Below, piece by piece: positions 1 to 12,424 of a DNA stretch of 64,000 nt. Below the pieces are notes generated by a model, which had not been told where the DNA came from, did not search any database, and was given only the letters and a program-made list of their open reading frames with translations. This stretch comes from Anoplolepis gracilipes (Eukaryota > Arthropoda > Insecta > Hymenoptera > Formicidae), in contig NC_132972.1 in the NCBI RefSeq assembly GCF_047496725.1, positions 17,457,501-17,521,500 of the forward strand, in the 5' to 3' direction. Within the stretch, counting starts at the first letter, position 1. Each line of letters starts with the position of its first letter. The position numbers and the translations under genes are program-made.

Positions 1-409
1 CGGCGTCCATTGTTCCGAATAACGTTTTTGCTATTGTTCCTAATCCATCGATTAATCCTCTACGTGGTTTTTCCGATGTCTGGTAAATGGTTTGGATTCG
101 AGTTAATGTCGTTACTTGCTCATTATCTTTTTCTGTTAGCTGTAAAAGGGTATCGCAAGTATCCTTCATATTTTCTTCTAAAGGTTTATTGTAGCACAAC
201 GCCCTTGTCTGCGCTATATATCCTTGCAATTGCTGATGTCGATGACTCAATGCAGTAATGTCTAATTTTATTACCATTTTCCACGCTGATTTGACTTGAT
301 TTACTTTCCCAATTTTTTCAAAATAAATCCCTGGCTCGTTTGAGAATTTTTGGATGTTCCATGCTGTCGTAATGCCTGGATCCATGCTATTTCCACTTCC
401 AGCTATCAT
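1..409 (-). pseudogene. env: Errantivirus-like envelope fusion protein, N-terminal part, cut by window edge
   Basis: The minus-strand frame is open from an ATG at 409 to base 1. It follows a splice-acceptor-like TTACAG, as expected for the spliced env message of insect errantiviruses. The visible 136 codons include a basic cleavage-like site followed by a Gly/hydrophobic stretch (RRGLIDGLG), which resembles the fusion peptide of baculovirus F-like insect Env proteins. The gene lies just 3' of the integrase (505-1482), the normal pol-env order. In the family the protein mediates membrane fusion; here the remainder is outside the window, so integrity cannot be judged. Family assignment rests on the motif and on position. 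Confidence 0.7.
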
Positions 410-504
410 ATTCCTGTAATATGAATATCTTTATATTATTTAATGCAGCATTTATATCGTAGTACTTTCTTCCTTATCTTTCCTTTCCGCGGTATCGCAT
501 CTAT

Positions 505-1482
505 TTAATTTTCCACAAAAGATTTTAACCGGTTCACGTTCACGCGTTTCACGCTTACATTTCTTCTTCCTTTTTTTGTGTAATTTACATCCGAATTTCT
601 TTCGGTGATTACGTAGGATCCTATCCATAGTGCGTCTAACTTTTTGGATCGCCCTCTACGGATTGTTTCGTCATGTAAGAGAACCTTTTCTCCTACTCGA
701 AATTTTATTTCTTTGGTTTTCTTATCATACTTCTCCTTTGTTTTAATTTTTTCTTCTTGTCTATGATCCTTTGCTAATGTCCGTGTTGCTCGCAGCCTTT
801 CTCGCAATTCGTTTGCATAATCGTCGTAAGTATATGTGGGCTTAGGCGGCTGCGTCAGTGCCGTAGGTAGGATCGCCCTGTGTCCGTACACCAGTTTGAA
901 CGGTGTAAATCCCGTCGCGGTGTGTGGTGTAGTGTTATATGTAAACATGGCGTAAGGAATCCACTCATCCCAGTTTGTCTGATCCGCGTTAATATAATGT
1001 TGCAGATACTCTGCCAATGTCCGATGAAAACGTTTTAACGCTCCGTTACTCTCGGGATGATACGCCGTTGTCTGAATTTTCGTGATACTTAGTAATTTAC
1101 ATACGTTCTTGAAAACGTCACTCAGAAAATTCGTTCCTTGATCAGTTAAAACTTTATCCGGAATTCCATATTCGAAAATGATTTTCGTCGTAAATTTCTT
1201 CGCAATTGTCGTAGCCTCTTGATTAGGAATCGGCATTGCTTTGCTAAATTTTGTTAAGTTATCCTGAAATGTTAGGATGTATTTATTCCCTTTATCCGTC
1301 ACTGTCAATGGCCCCACAATATCCAGAGCATATTTTTGAAACGGCTTGTCTGGCGTATCCGTTATTACCAATGGTACTTTGATCTTTCTGGATAATTTGT
1401 TCCTCTAACATAATTCGCATTTCGCGATATAATTCTCTACGTCTCGTGTTAATCCTCGCCAATTATGTGTTAATCGAATCCT
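505..1482 (-). pseudogene. Ty3/gypsy integrase (C-terminal pol), disrupted
   Basis: This is the integrase of a gypsy-class retroelement, which inserts the cDNA copy into chromosomal DNA. The zinc-binding H2C2 region has been split: its HQGVERT half lies at about 12430-12480, while the KCELC half is at about 1410-1425. The catalytic D, D and E are visible in DIVGP, TDQGTNF and ESNGALKRFHRTL. The GPY/F-like C-terminal part ends at 505. One in-frame TAG directly follows KCELC near 1408. Together with the 10.9-kb insertion at 1483 this makes the gene non-functional. It reads with the RNase H fragment at 12425-12865 as one interrupted pol gene. Confidence 0.88.
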
Positions 1483-2224
1483 CCCTACTGAAAAAAATCA
1501 CATCACGAAATTACATGATGAAAACACGTAACAAAATCACGTAATTAATGACGAGACAAAATCACGTAACGGATTGTTCCAAATCGATACGTGATTTTTA
1601 AAAATAACGTGATTTTAGAAAATCATGTAATTTTGAAAAGTCACGTAAATTACGGGAAATTACATGACATTCTTTTTAGAAGACATTAAGGTATTGAATT
1701 AATGAGGTCTATTATTTTTTGCATATTATTAATGTGTAAAGTTGTAAAACGTCCAGTTAAATCGCATAATAAAATTATGTAATTCCATCTCAAAAAGAAA
1801 CATTTTACGTAACATATTACGTTATATGTTATGTAAAAAAATAACATAATCAATTACTTAATTTACTTTATAAAAATTAACATTATTTTTATAATTACCA
1901 TTTATTTATAACATTATAATTATCATTTATAAGTAAAAAATTATTAATAAAAATACAAATTTGGCACTGGGCATATATACATCGTGTCATCTATCTTCAT
2001 AAAAGCGCAAATTCTTTCAATGCTGTTGGTATCTTTTACAATTAAATTATCAGAAATATTTACAACTTTTTTCAATGGTAAAGAATTGTTATTAAAAACA
2101 TCTTCTGTGTTTACTAAATGACAGATGATATACTCTTTTCTGGTTAGTACATCGATAATAAAGTTCACAATGCGAATAAAATCCCCTTTTGTTGTTAAAG
2201 CATGCGAATTATCTGATCGAATCA
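1483..2224. repeat. Left terminal inverted repeat (about 740 bp) with subterminal TCACGTAA-like array
   Basis: The reverse complement of this segment is found, with few differences, at about 11684-12422. The outer 190 bases (1495-1670) contain about ten short repeats of the type TCACGTAA, ACGTGATTT or TTACATGA in both orientations. Such subterminal arrays are the binding sites of TnpA-type proteins in plant CACTA elements. The inner part contains the last roughly 90 codons of the transposase gene, so the repeat overlaps coding DNA. Confidence 0.88.
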
Positions 2225-5200
2225 TTTTTTTTTTTGATGATGTGTACAAACATCGTTCTTTTACCATTTTTTGATATGTTCGACTTTCATCAGATAATTC
2301 AAGTTGTTCAATCCACATTAAACTAGTTTTGCAATGTGATCCGAAATATCTTGCATGCGATAATTTATATGTTTGTTTTGCGTTTCTTTTGTCCAGATAA
2401 GAAATAAAACTACCTATATTTGAAAACTCTTTCGAAGCAACGTGTTTCTTTAAAATTAACTCACTTTGACTCATTGCTATTGATCTGCAAATTTGATGTA
2501 CAACGCCCTTAGCGCCATGAACTTTTCGAACTATTTGACCATTTCCGCTTTCAAAACAATAGCCAGAATGAGCCCAAAGTGGACCCCAATGAATTTGCTA
2601 CACTTTGTGCCAAATGCAGTAGTTGATGGACATTATATGTCATAGCAACTTTCAAATAATGGTGTTCGGTGTACTCAACAAATTTTGTCAATAAAGTATG
2701 AGCATGATTGATTTCATTACGTGTAATACTTTTTTTTAGTAAAATATGGAATGCTTCTACTAGAAGTGACCAATGCTTTACCCATATTTCTAAATGTGGA
2801 AAACATAGTAGAATCGGTAAACTGTAATATAGTATCCAATTCTCCCACTCTCTTGCCTTCCAATATTTTTTATCTCGTATAGAGCGAGATAAACGAGAAA
2901 CTTGATTGGGGACTTTTATTGTTAATAACAAGTTATCAATTTTATTGATATCATTATTGGATAAAGAATATGGCAAGTTGTTTGATTCAATCCAATACCC
3001 TAAAAATTGCTCCGCTATTCCCAAACAAAGACAGTGCATGCTATCTGGTACAAAACCAGTTATAATGTTAAAACCTTGCAAATTAATTAAACATGAAGGT
3101 CTTTTTACACCATAAACAGGACTTCGAGATGTAAGACTCTGTCGCATGTGCTCGAAAGTTTCAATTTCAGTTCTTTTAGGCGGTACTTCATTCATTAAAG
3201 TGTATTTTACACTTCCACCTCTCTTGTAGGCAACGTAATATCCTGGGTGTAAGCACCAATTGCACCCGAAATAGCCATTATATTGAACTATACCCTGCAT
3301 CGGTGCACGGGCAACAGAGTCTACACAGCAACATATTGTGAATACTTTAATAATACGTACTTCATTTGCAATAGTACACCGAATACCATCATTTGATAAT
3401 TTGTTCATGTGAACAATGTATGGCTTTAAAAAAATATTCATATTGGGTTTATCTTTACCGAACCATATACCGCACACTATGGGTTTAGAAGTTCTTACAT
3501 CCAAAGGTAATTCATTTATAATCATTTGAATGGGCCAGATCGAAAATTTAGAACTTTCGAAAACCGGTGATCCATCACTGTTCATCACAGTTGTAGCAAA
3601 ATTAAATTTATCATGTATTGGTAATGAGTCAATAAACTCTTTGTATAATACACCATCTATAATATCATCAAATTTTTCATCATTTCGCACTCTTTCACGA
3701 ATTACATAATCATAATATTTATGATTATTTTGAATTAAATTTGCAATTTCATTACTTACGTTTATAATAGCAAAAAAGTCATTATATGTTGGATCTTTCA
3801 ATGTTATTACAATATTGCATGTTTGACATTCTACGTGACGATCTTTGCGATCAAACATCGCTATATATTTTTTGCAATTTGGACAAACTGCATGATATTG
3901 TATGATATTTTCTGGATTGAACATTTTGTCAACAAGATAACGTGTACTAGGTAACAAAGAAAAATTGAAAAAACAATTCAACATTTTAAAAAGATCAGCT
4001 AACGCACTTTGCGGTAAACAATATGTAAGTCCGTATTTCAAAACTGCAAGAATTATTTCAGCTTTACTCACTACTACTTGAGCATTTATAGTTTCATTAG
4101 CTTCTTCTTTTTGTAACATTTCTATTAATTTACTAAATTCAATATTATTTTCCCTATTGCCATCTTCAGAGTTGACTTCAAGAATATTATTGCTGTCATC
4201 TTCTTCATCGCTAGATTGAAGTAATTCTTCATGTGCATCGTAGATCCATGAATCCTGTAGATAATTATGTTTATTATTATAAAGTTTAACAAATGATTAT
4301 GAAAATAAGAACGCAATAATATTTTTAACATTAATGCATTATTCAGTAATTTATTAGTATAAACATTTTGAAAATAATAGATTATTAAATAATTTTTGGC
4401 ATCAAAAATAATATTAAAAAAAATTAACTGTCAATATATTGGGAGCGGTATTTTGAACTGTAAAATTTTAAAAAATTTCAATCTGCAATTAAAAAAAGGA
4501 ATTAGAATTCTACTTGCAATTAGATTCTCAAACGACTTTTAAATACATACAATATTTTAATATAAGCTGATACAAAAATGTCTGATATAAAAGGTATAAT
4601 AAAAATTTGTGAAGATTAAAATTTATTAAAAAAAATAAAAATAAAAATAATTGACGTGTTACTAATTGATGCAAATTACAAACATATTGAGAAATCATAT
4701 AAAGTAAAAGAAGTATATTCTTACATCAAAATTTTCATCCTCAGAGTCAGATAAACCGTACAATTGATTCCTATAATTTATTGAAATCTGGGTTGTATCT
4801 ACTGTCTGTAAAAAATAAATTTTATATTTTTAAAATTATACTAAAAGATTCTAATTTAAACTTATAATTTACCTTCTAATTTAAACTTATAATTTGAAAA
4901 ATTAAAAATTAAATATTCTATTTAGAATAATAAGAACTTTAATGTCTTTCATATACAAAAGTAAAATTAATTAAATTGAAAAACATAATAGTTAGTTCTT
5001 CTGTATTTTGTTAATTATCAATACATTTTGAAAATAATATAATAAATGTAATTAATTACTTATGACTCCCATAAGTGTTTTTCAAACACTTTAAAAAAAA
5101 AACCTTTTTTTATGTATGTTAAGTATTTGTACAAATTCTAAATAAAGAATTATACATATGTAGAAATAATTTCAAATATTTACAATGCTTCTATATATTA

Positions 5201-6291
5201 TTTAAAAAATACAATTCCATAAATAAATGTTTTGTAAAAAAGTTTATAATTTTTGTAAAAAATAATATACACTAATATACCTGCTCTAATGTTGACAATG
5301 ATTGTTGATCATTTTGCTCAATAAATGGATTTTCATGTATTGATAAAGATTCATGACAATTATGTTGTATGAGATTTATATGCTCGTCTTGTACTAAATG
5401 CAACGAGTCAGAATTAAGTTGCTCATTATACATAATATTTGCTGACCCTTCATTGGAGAATAATGAGCACATACTATTATATTGACTTGTGCTAGTAGAA
5501 GCTTGACAGCTTGTGTTGTCACTATCACTAAATGATTGACGATTACAGTATTCCTAAATGAAAGAATATAAATTAATATTAATATAATGCAAAATAAAAT
5601 GAACATACTTTTATATTTTACATTATGAGAATAAGGCCCATTTGCACCAACATTATTTTGGCTTTAAACGAGACTTAAGTGTAAGTTTATTTTTATTTAT
5701 TTAGAAAGAAAGATAAAGATTAGTCTCTTTTTATAATCATAAAATATAATAAAAAGAAAAATAAAGAAACTTTTAGAAGCTTACATAAGAAATTTTTAGA
5801 GCTTGTATTTGAAACATAAAAATCACATAAATGTGACAAAAATTTTACTGACAAAAATTTCATCAATCATATTAAATAATTAAATTGATATGCTAATTCT
5901 AATATAACATAAGTATTAAAAATATATAAATAAGATTCTTGAAAAATTTTAAAAGCTAAAAATTTGTTTATTTTTTCAAAATACTGTTTTTATTTGTACA
6001 TTTCATAAATTGTAATGTATTATTTTTAAAATTTATAAAGTTAATTAATTTTTTAAATATAAATAAACATTCTACTAGTAAAATAAATATAAACGTAAAT
6101 TATAATTTATATATATTTTTATCCATATAACTTTATAATATGCTTACCCGCCATTGAGCATCTTCAACATCACTGTTATCATTATCACTGCCTTGATCAC
6201 TTGGTTCGCATTCTATACGATTTTTCCTGTATTGGCTCGTTCTTGGGACTTTTTGAAATTTATCTTCAAGATAATTGTGATATCTCGGCAT
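1944..6291 (-). pseudogene. TNP2-like (Transposase_21 type) transposase, four exons, one frameshift
   Basis: This transposase would cut and join the element ends. The exons I can define, all with GT..AG junctions, are 6291-6148 (48 codons from ATG), 5553-5281 (91), 4805-4725 (27) and 4254-1944. The first three encode Ser/Asp-rich sequence. The last holds a CPNC..C zinc-ribbon-like part, then VDSVARAPMQG, GCNWCLHPG and VPDSMHC..LG, which are hallmarks of TNP2/Transposase_21 proteins. A frameshift near 2590 moves the reading frame just before a conserved WGPLWAHS stretch. The frame then stays open to 1944, ending inside the TIR. The full product would be about 930 residues. Only the single frameshift is evident. 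Confidence 0.85.
3963..4604. repeat. Inner inverted repeat, left copy (partner at 10353-10996)
   Basis: About 640 bp spanning the start of transposase exon 4 and its upstream intron is repeated in inverse orientation at 10353-10996. A marker shared by both copies is GGGAGCGGTATTTTGAACTG and its complement. The right half of the element therefore carries an inverted, internally deleted copy of the left half. Confidence 0.88.
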
Positions 6292-7192
6292 TATTTATTA
6301 TTAATATTAATATAATTTTAACAACAAAACTACTCAGTATACACAATGAATTGTTATGAGCAGGGATAACGACTTTGGACTTTATCGTTAAAGGTTAAAA
6401 CTTAACTTCTAACTCGTGGAGCTTTTGCTGCGCACACAGTCTTATATATCGTGTACGACCGTGGCCGCGCGACAAGCTTTATCGTGTCCTGTGTGCAGGA
6501 GGGGCATAAGAATTAACCAATAACGAACGTCCATCAACGGTGTATCTTAACAGCTCGCAACATGATAACGTATACGTGCTTGTGCGCGACATCCCTCTCT
6601 ACATATTGTAACTCTATTTTTGAGGGATCATTTTTCACTGTTTACCCGGCTGGAAAAGTACAGTCGAGCGCGTATTCTCTTTCATTCAACAAATAACGGA
6701 TCTTTTTAACAGATAGTGAACAATAAATAGTGAACGACTAAATGCAAATATTTGTTTGTTGTTGGATTATAGAAACGCACATGAAGTAAGTAATAAATAT
6801 TTTGTAAAATTTGTTTTTGTGTTTTTGCGTTCTTAATCGATGTGAATAATGAGGATTTAATTTGTTATTAGCAAGATGTATTGCTCAAAAAATGATTATA
6901 GAGCAGGCTAAAGTATAAATTCTTTTTTTATGATGTATTTTTTTTTGTTTACAAAACCATTAAAATCTTATAAAATATATGTTATCATTTATCTTTATTT
7001 AAAGTAGTTTATGATTTTTTATGTACATACGTAGAAAGCATTTAATTTTATGTCTAATTGATTTACAAATTTCAATAGTATTAATCATTATATAAATATG
7101 TGTGTAATACTACATTTGAATCACATCTAAATTAGAACAGTTAAAAAATATTTTTTAAGTTGTGAAATAAAAAAAATTTTTATTTATAGGCG
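6292..7192. promoter_or_regulatory. Divergent intergenic region between transposase and BEN-like gene
   Basis: These 900 bp separate two divergently transcribed genes and should hold both promoters. The part around 6400-6700 is less AT-rich than its surroundings. A GTAAGT at about 6787 and a TTTATAG just before the start codon at 7193 suggest a 5'-UTR intron for the rightward gene. I see no unambiguous TATA or initiator pair, so exact start sites are not assigned. Confidence 0.45.
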
Positions 7193-10100
7193 ATGATGGA
7201 TTCACAAATTAAGTTTGCTAGTGTGCGTTATCTCGATGATGAGAGTAAAAAAATCCACATTGTCCCTATTGAAAAAATACAGAATTTTGAAATTCTGAAT
7301 AAGTATGAAGATCTATATTTTGTAAAAAGATTGAATACTGTAAGCAAGGAAGAAAGTTTAATTGCAGCTCAAATTATGGAAGTAGGAAGTATGTGTGTGT
7401 GTGTGTGTGCACAAAATTTATTTTTATAGTAATTTTTAATTTTAAGTAAATTAGAAGTTTTATACTTTTCTCTTTCTTTTGCGCTTTTTCCTTTTTTTTT
7501 TTTTTTTTTTGTTAATTCTCTTTTTTAAAATTATTTTCTTTTATTTTTTTATTTTGTCTTATACTCTAATGTGATTTTTAAAATGCTGTTATTTATTTCT
7601 AATATTTATTTTTAGCTTTTATATTTTTTTATAACAATCATTTTATTATTTGTATTCTAATCTTTTAATAATGAATATACTTAATAAAGGTCTCTTGTTT
7701 TCAGTAAATGACATAATTTTATTAGACTTTTACTTAATATTTTTTATTAATATTTCATTCTTTACAGCTAACGAAGAAGATTTAAAACATAACAAACATC
7801 GCTATATCTTTAAAAAACTACGTTACAGTGATGCTGTACAAAAGATATTAGATACAGAAGAAATATTACATAAAGAAAGTCCAGAGCCTGAAACTCAAAA
7901 AGAAACGGTAATAATTCAACCACGTTATTGTAATAAATTTTTACAAATATTTAATTGGTTTCATTGTAATTATTATAAATTATTATATACTTTTATTTTT
8001 TATTTTATTTATATAATAGTTTTTTTATTTTATTCATATAGCATTTATACATTGATGAAAATAAAAATGAGAAAACTAATTGTGACGCTATAATATTCGA
8101 AAAATATAAAAAAATGGACGATGAAGATATAATTAATGAGAAATTGGAAACTTTAAATCGCGCTAATAAAGCATTTGAAAAAACCCAGGAAAAACTATTT
8201 GAAATTCCAATTGCTCTACAAAAGGAAAATCAAGATTTAAAACATGAAAATGAAAAACTACAATTAGAAAACAATAGATTGAAAAATGATATATTCTTCT
8301 TAAAAAGGAGCTTCATACATTGAAAACAAAGAAACAATTATTTCCTAAAGGTAAAAAACATTAAATTTGGAAAAAAACATTGTTTTCTATTTATTTAAAT
8401 TTTTTATCAATGTTTGCCAATGTATTTTTACAGAAAAGCGTTCGGCATCACCTATTATAACCAGTACCCCCAAAAAGAAGAGAAGTGAAACAGTTGATAC
8501 TGTTTTTAATGAACCTAGTACTTCTCAATTAACGTGTGAGCAATCTCCATTGCAAAAAGATGACTTAAATATGCATTATTCAGAAGAAAACAATAACAAA
8601 TTTCATAAAGCAAAGACTAAAAAAGATAAAGAAAAAAAAGCAAGAAAAACTAAAAAATCTAAGAAAAATAAAACAAGAAATAAGAGTAAAGGAAGTGACC
8701 TGGATTATGATTCTGATCAATATATTGATTTAACCGATAAAGAAAATATGACTACTTGGAATGATGAAATATACGGAACAATTGTAAGTTAAAATGTATA
8801 AAACTAAAATAAAATAACTAAAATAAAATATTTAAATTTAAGGGCTTCTGCCCGCAGGACGTTCAGACAAAAAGTGATGTGATAGTTAATGTTAAGTAAA
8901 CGACACATTAATTGACTACCGCATCATTTTTTGTTGCGACAAGCATCATCGCATTTAAGGCATTTCTAATTTGAAAATGAAACTATTGGGTTTTTCGTAT
9001 TCACAGACTCAATTTTTATTTTGTTGCACATTTTTTACAACATCTACTAACATCTATTTTACGTTTTTATAAGTTTCAAGATTTCAATACAAAAAAATTT
9101 TTTGGGATTATTTTTTAGTTAAAACAAATTTAAGTAGTAAAAGAAACATACTACTTTAATGTAACTCAAAAATTATTAAAACTACACCTTAAGCTTATTT
9201 ATAGTAAATATAATAAATTAATTCAGTAATGATATAATTACTAAAATAATAAAAATTTTAATTCCTTTTTTTAGATTAAAATGATACACTTAAGATATGG
9301 TATCTCAATTCCATATACAACATGGAAAGAAATAAAGAAGTTGAGAAGACCTTCTTTATTTGTTAGGCAATTGAGCCGAGCACTTTGGGGAGTACATAAA
9401 TTAATGAACAGAGCTGTGGTATTGGAAAAAAGTAAAAACAGATTGCCAGATCGATCACCGAGGAAGCCATTAACGCCGATAAAAAAAGCTGTTTTAAAAA
9501 GTAAGTGTAATGTATATTTAAAAAAAAAAGAATCATGTCATTTGAGAGTGTAAAAAGTTAACTTTAACTCTTAAAAGTTTTATTGAACGAACAATAAATA
9601 ATTGGCTGTAATAGTGATTATATACTTAAAACTGCTTTTGAAAAATTGTAAAAAAGCACAGACGCGTGAAGAGTATAGTCTACAAAACGTCATCAGCGGT
9701 GTTAGAGAAATTGTCCTACTATTTTCAGTTAATTTGAGTTGATTATTATTATTTAGTTTGTTTCTATTATTAGAATTATACTATGCAGTTTTAAGTTATC
9801 ATTCAGTTTTTTTAAATGTTTGCGTGTATTACTATTTATCTAGTTAAAATGATCCAGTAGTAAAGTTAGAATTTCATACACTCTTGCTTTTAATATACAC
9901 TGTTAAAATGAATCTAATGAAAACTTAATTCATTTAGAATGTTATGCAACTTTTATTGAGATGCACCACAAGGGAGAAAAGAAAAAGTTTATTAATAAAT
10001 GGAAACGCTACTTGAGTATCTATATAAATTTTCTTATTGAAACCAAATTAAAAGGTATAATTATTTTTTTAAAGAACATTGAAACAAATTTTTACTTAAA

Positions 10101-10296
10101 GATAATTTTCTTGGCTTATGTTTCTCTTTTATGGAAGATATATGTTAATAGATTAATATATTCATAAAAATAATATTATTAAAAATGTTTTGCAGAAGAA
10201 AAACGAAAACGTGCACAAAGTGCATCATCCAACTCAACATCAAGTTCTTCAAGTAATAGTACTTTAAATTCCAGCGATTCATCATCAAATGAGTAA
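7193..10296 (+). pseudogene. BEN-domain-like accessory protein of the CACTA-type element, six exons, one frameshift
   Basis: The exons fitted by eye are 7193-7388, 7768-7907, 8042-8350, 8434-8783, 9275-9500 and 10196-10296; all have GT..AG introns and phases that match. Exon 3 encodes a Leu/Glu/Asn heptad region (coiled coil) with a one-base frameshift near 8310. Exon 4 is Lys-rich with acidic patches (nuclear/DNA-binding type). Exon 5 reads FVRQLSRALWG..LMNRAV..PLTPIKKAVL, which resembles the end of BEN domains (DNA- and protein-binding modules). Exon 6 is a Ser-rich tail ending in TAA. The family call is from pattern memory. A role as binder of the subterminal repeats is my inference. Confidence 0.68.
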
Positions 10297-10352
10297 TAAC
10301 GTAAGGCTGTGGACATACGTTAGTAAATTTTAATTTTTTAAAAACGCACTGG

Positions 10353-10996
10353 TTTTTATTATACCTTTTATACCAGACATTTTTGTATCAGCTTATATTA
10401 AAATATTGTATGTATTTAAAAGTCGTTTGAGAATCTAATTGCAAGTAGAATTCTAATTTCTTTTTTTAATTGCAGATTGAAATTTTTTAAAATTTTACAG
10501 TTCAAAATACCGCTCCCAATATATTGACAGTTAATTTTTTTTAATATTATTTTTGATGCCAAAAATTATTTAATAATCTATTATTTTCAAAATGTTTATA
10601 CTAATAAATTACTGAATAATGCATTAATGTTAAAAATATTATCGCGTTCTTATTTTCATAATCATTTGTTAAACTCTATAATAATAAACATTATCTACAG
10701 GATTCATGGATCTACGATGCACATGAAGAATTACTTCAATCTAGCGATGAAGAAGATGACAGCAATAATATTCTTGAAGTCAACTCTGAAGATGGCAATA
10801 GGGAAAATAATATTGAATCTAGTAAATTAATAGAAATATTACAAAAAGAAGAAGCTAATAAAACTATAAATGTTCAAGTAGTAGTGAGTAAAGCTGAAAT
10901 AATTCTTGCAGTTTTGAAATACGGACTTATATATTGTTTACCGCAAAGTGCATTAGCTGATCTTTTTAAAATGTTTAATTGTTTTTTCAATTTTTG
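10353..10996. repeat. Inner inverted repeat, right copy
   Basis: This is the inverted counterpart of 3963-4604. On the plus strand it still encodes the first part of transposase exon 4 (DSWIYDAHEELLQ at about 10702) before diverging at 10997. It is a non-coding relic, because the catalytic region between 2225 and 3962 has no counterpart on this side. Confidence 0.85.
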
Positions 10997-11683
10997 TTAA
11001 TCTGCCGATCTACACCGAAAAACCGCGATATCACAAAAACGGCGGGATGGGCGGGAGTCCATAATGATAAGATTGCATATAATTATACGGGACGTGATGT
11101 GTAAGGAAGCAGAATCTGTTTGCGCAGATTCTGCATCGAGAGATCGCCAAGCGTGCAATAATATGATAGATCACGAGTGTGTGATTAAACCTGACCCGCT
11201 GACAATTAAACAATGTTATTATCAATGTTTTTCTTCTTTGTTAAAGATTAATGGTTATGCGCTTTATAAAAAATGGAAAAGAATGAAATATAACCGCTGG
11301 TATAAATAAACACGAGACGTAAAATCCATTTTAGATAACATGTTATCTTATTGTTAGAGATGCAGATATGCATTATATTTGTTGTTATGTTGGACTAATT
11401 ATTGAGATTTGGAAAGTACTAATGTTGATTTATAGAATCTGACAAACGAATGAGAAATTTATGAAGGCGGAATTATATCGTTAAACAATACATATAAAGG
11501 TCCTTGATATTTCTCGAAATCTTCGGTTTCCAAAATAAAAGTTGACTTCATCTAACGTCTCTCTGTCACGCATAAATTTTTTCATGTAACTTTCAACTTA
11601 TAATTTTAATTTTTAATTTTTACCTAAAATTTTAATTTTTGTTTTTTGTACTTCTGTTTTTATACTTTTTTTAAATTATAAAA
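10997..11683. other. Unmatched 690-bp spacer in the right arm, with a perfect hairpin and a TATA-like box
   Basis: This stretch replaces the part of the transposase gene missing from the inverted copy and matches nothing else I can see in the window. It contains a perfect stem (GCAGAATCTG and its complement around TTTGCG) at 11108-11133 and TATAAATA near 11303. It could be filler DNA or a small inserted element. I could not find clear terminal repeats, and no convincing gene is present. Confidence 0.45.
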
Positions 11684-12422
11684 TAATTCGATCAGATAAT
11701 TCGCATGCTTTAACAACAGAAGGGGATTTTATTCGCATTGTGAACTTTATTATCGATGTACTAACCAGAAAAGAGTATATCATCTGTCATTTAGTAAACA
11801 CAGAAGATGTTTTTAATAACAATTCTTTACCATTGAAAAAAGTTGTAAATATTTCTGATAATTTAATTGTAAAAGATACCAACAGCATTGAAAGAATTTG
11901 CGCTTTTATGAAGATAGATGACACGATGTATATATGCCCAGTGCCAAATTTGTATTTTTATTAATAATTTTTTACTTATAAATGATAATTATAATGTTAT
12001 AAATAAATGGTAATTATAAAAATAATGTTAATTTTTATAAAGTAAATTAAGTAATTGATTATGTTATTTTTTTACATAACATATAACGTAATATGTTACG
12101 TAAAATGTTTCTTTTTGAGATGGAATTACATAATTTTATTATGCGATTTAACTGGACGTTTTACAACTTTACACATTAATAATATGCAAAAAATAATAGA
12201 CCTCATTAATTCAATACCTTAATGTCTTCTAAAAAGAATGTCATGTAATTTCCCGTAATTTACGTGACTTTTCAAAACATGATTTTCTAAAATCACGTTA
12301 TTTTTAAAAATCACGTATCGATTTGGAACAATCCGTTACGTGATTTTGTCTCGTCATTAATTACGTGATTTTGTTACGTGTTTTCATCATGTAATTTCGT
12401 GATGTGATTTTTTTCAGTAGGG
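11684..12422. repeat. Right terminal inverted repeat with duplicated transposase 3' end
   Basis: This is the counterpart of 1483-2224. On the plus strand, 11740-11964 encodes the same 74 C-terminal residues as the transposase (ending CPVPNLYFY), so both TIRs hold the transposase stop codon and 3' end. The outer part repeats the TCACGTAA-like array in mirror image (12236-12408). Confidence 0.88.
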
Positions 12423-12424
12423 CT

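Larger units (their letters stand above)
1483..12422. mobile_element. CACTA/TNP2-type DNA transposon with about 740-bp TIRs, inserted in a gypsy pol gene
   Basis: The element starts CCCTACTGAAAAAAATCAC at 1483 and ends with the exact complement (..TTTTTTTCAGTAGGG) at 12422. CT is present on both sides (1481-1482 and 12423-12424), giving a 2-bp target duplication. Removing 1483-12424 rejoins the gypsy zinc-binding domain in frame, which independently confirms both ends. It carries two divergent spliced genes: a TNP2-like transposase to the left on minus and a BEN-like gene to the right on plus. TNP2-family transposase plus a 2-bp duplication fits the CMC (CACTA/EnSpm) superfamily. TIRs this long are unusual there, where tens of bases are typical. 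Confidence 0.9.

Noticed and set aside
9961..10167. Plus frame inside the BEN-like gene
   Set aside because: It lies within the last intron, is AT-rich and has no similarity to adjoining exons.
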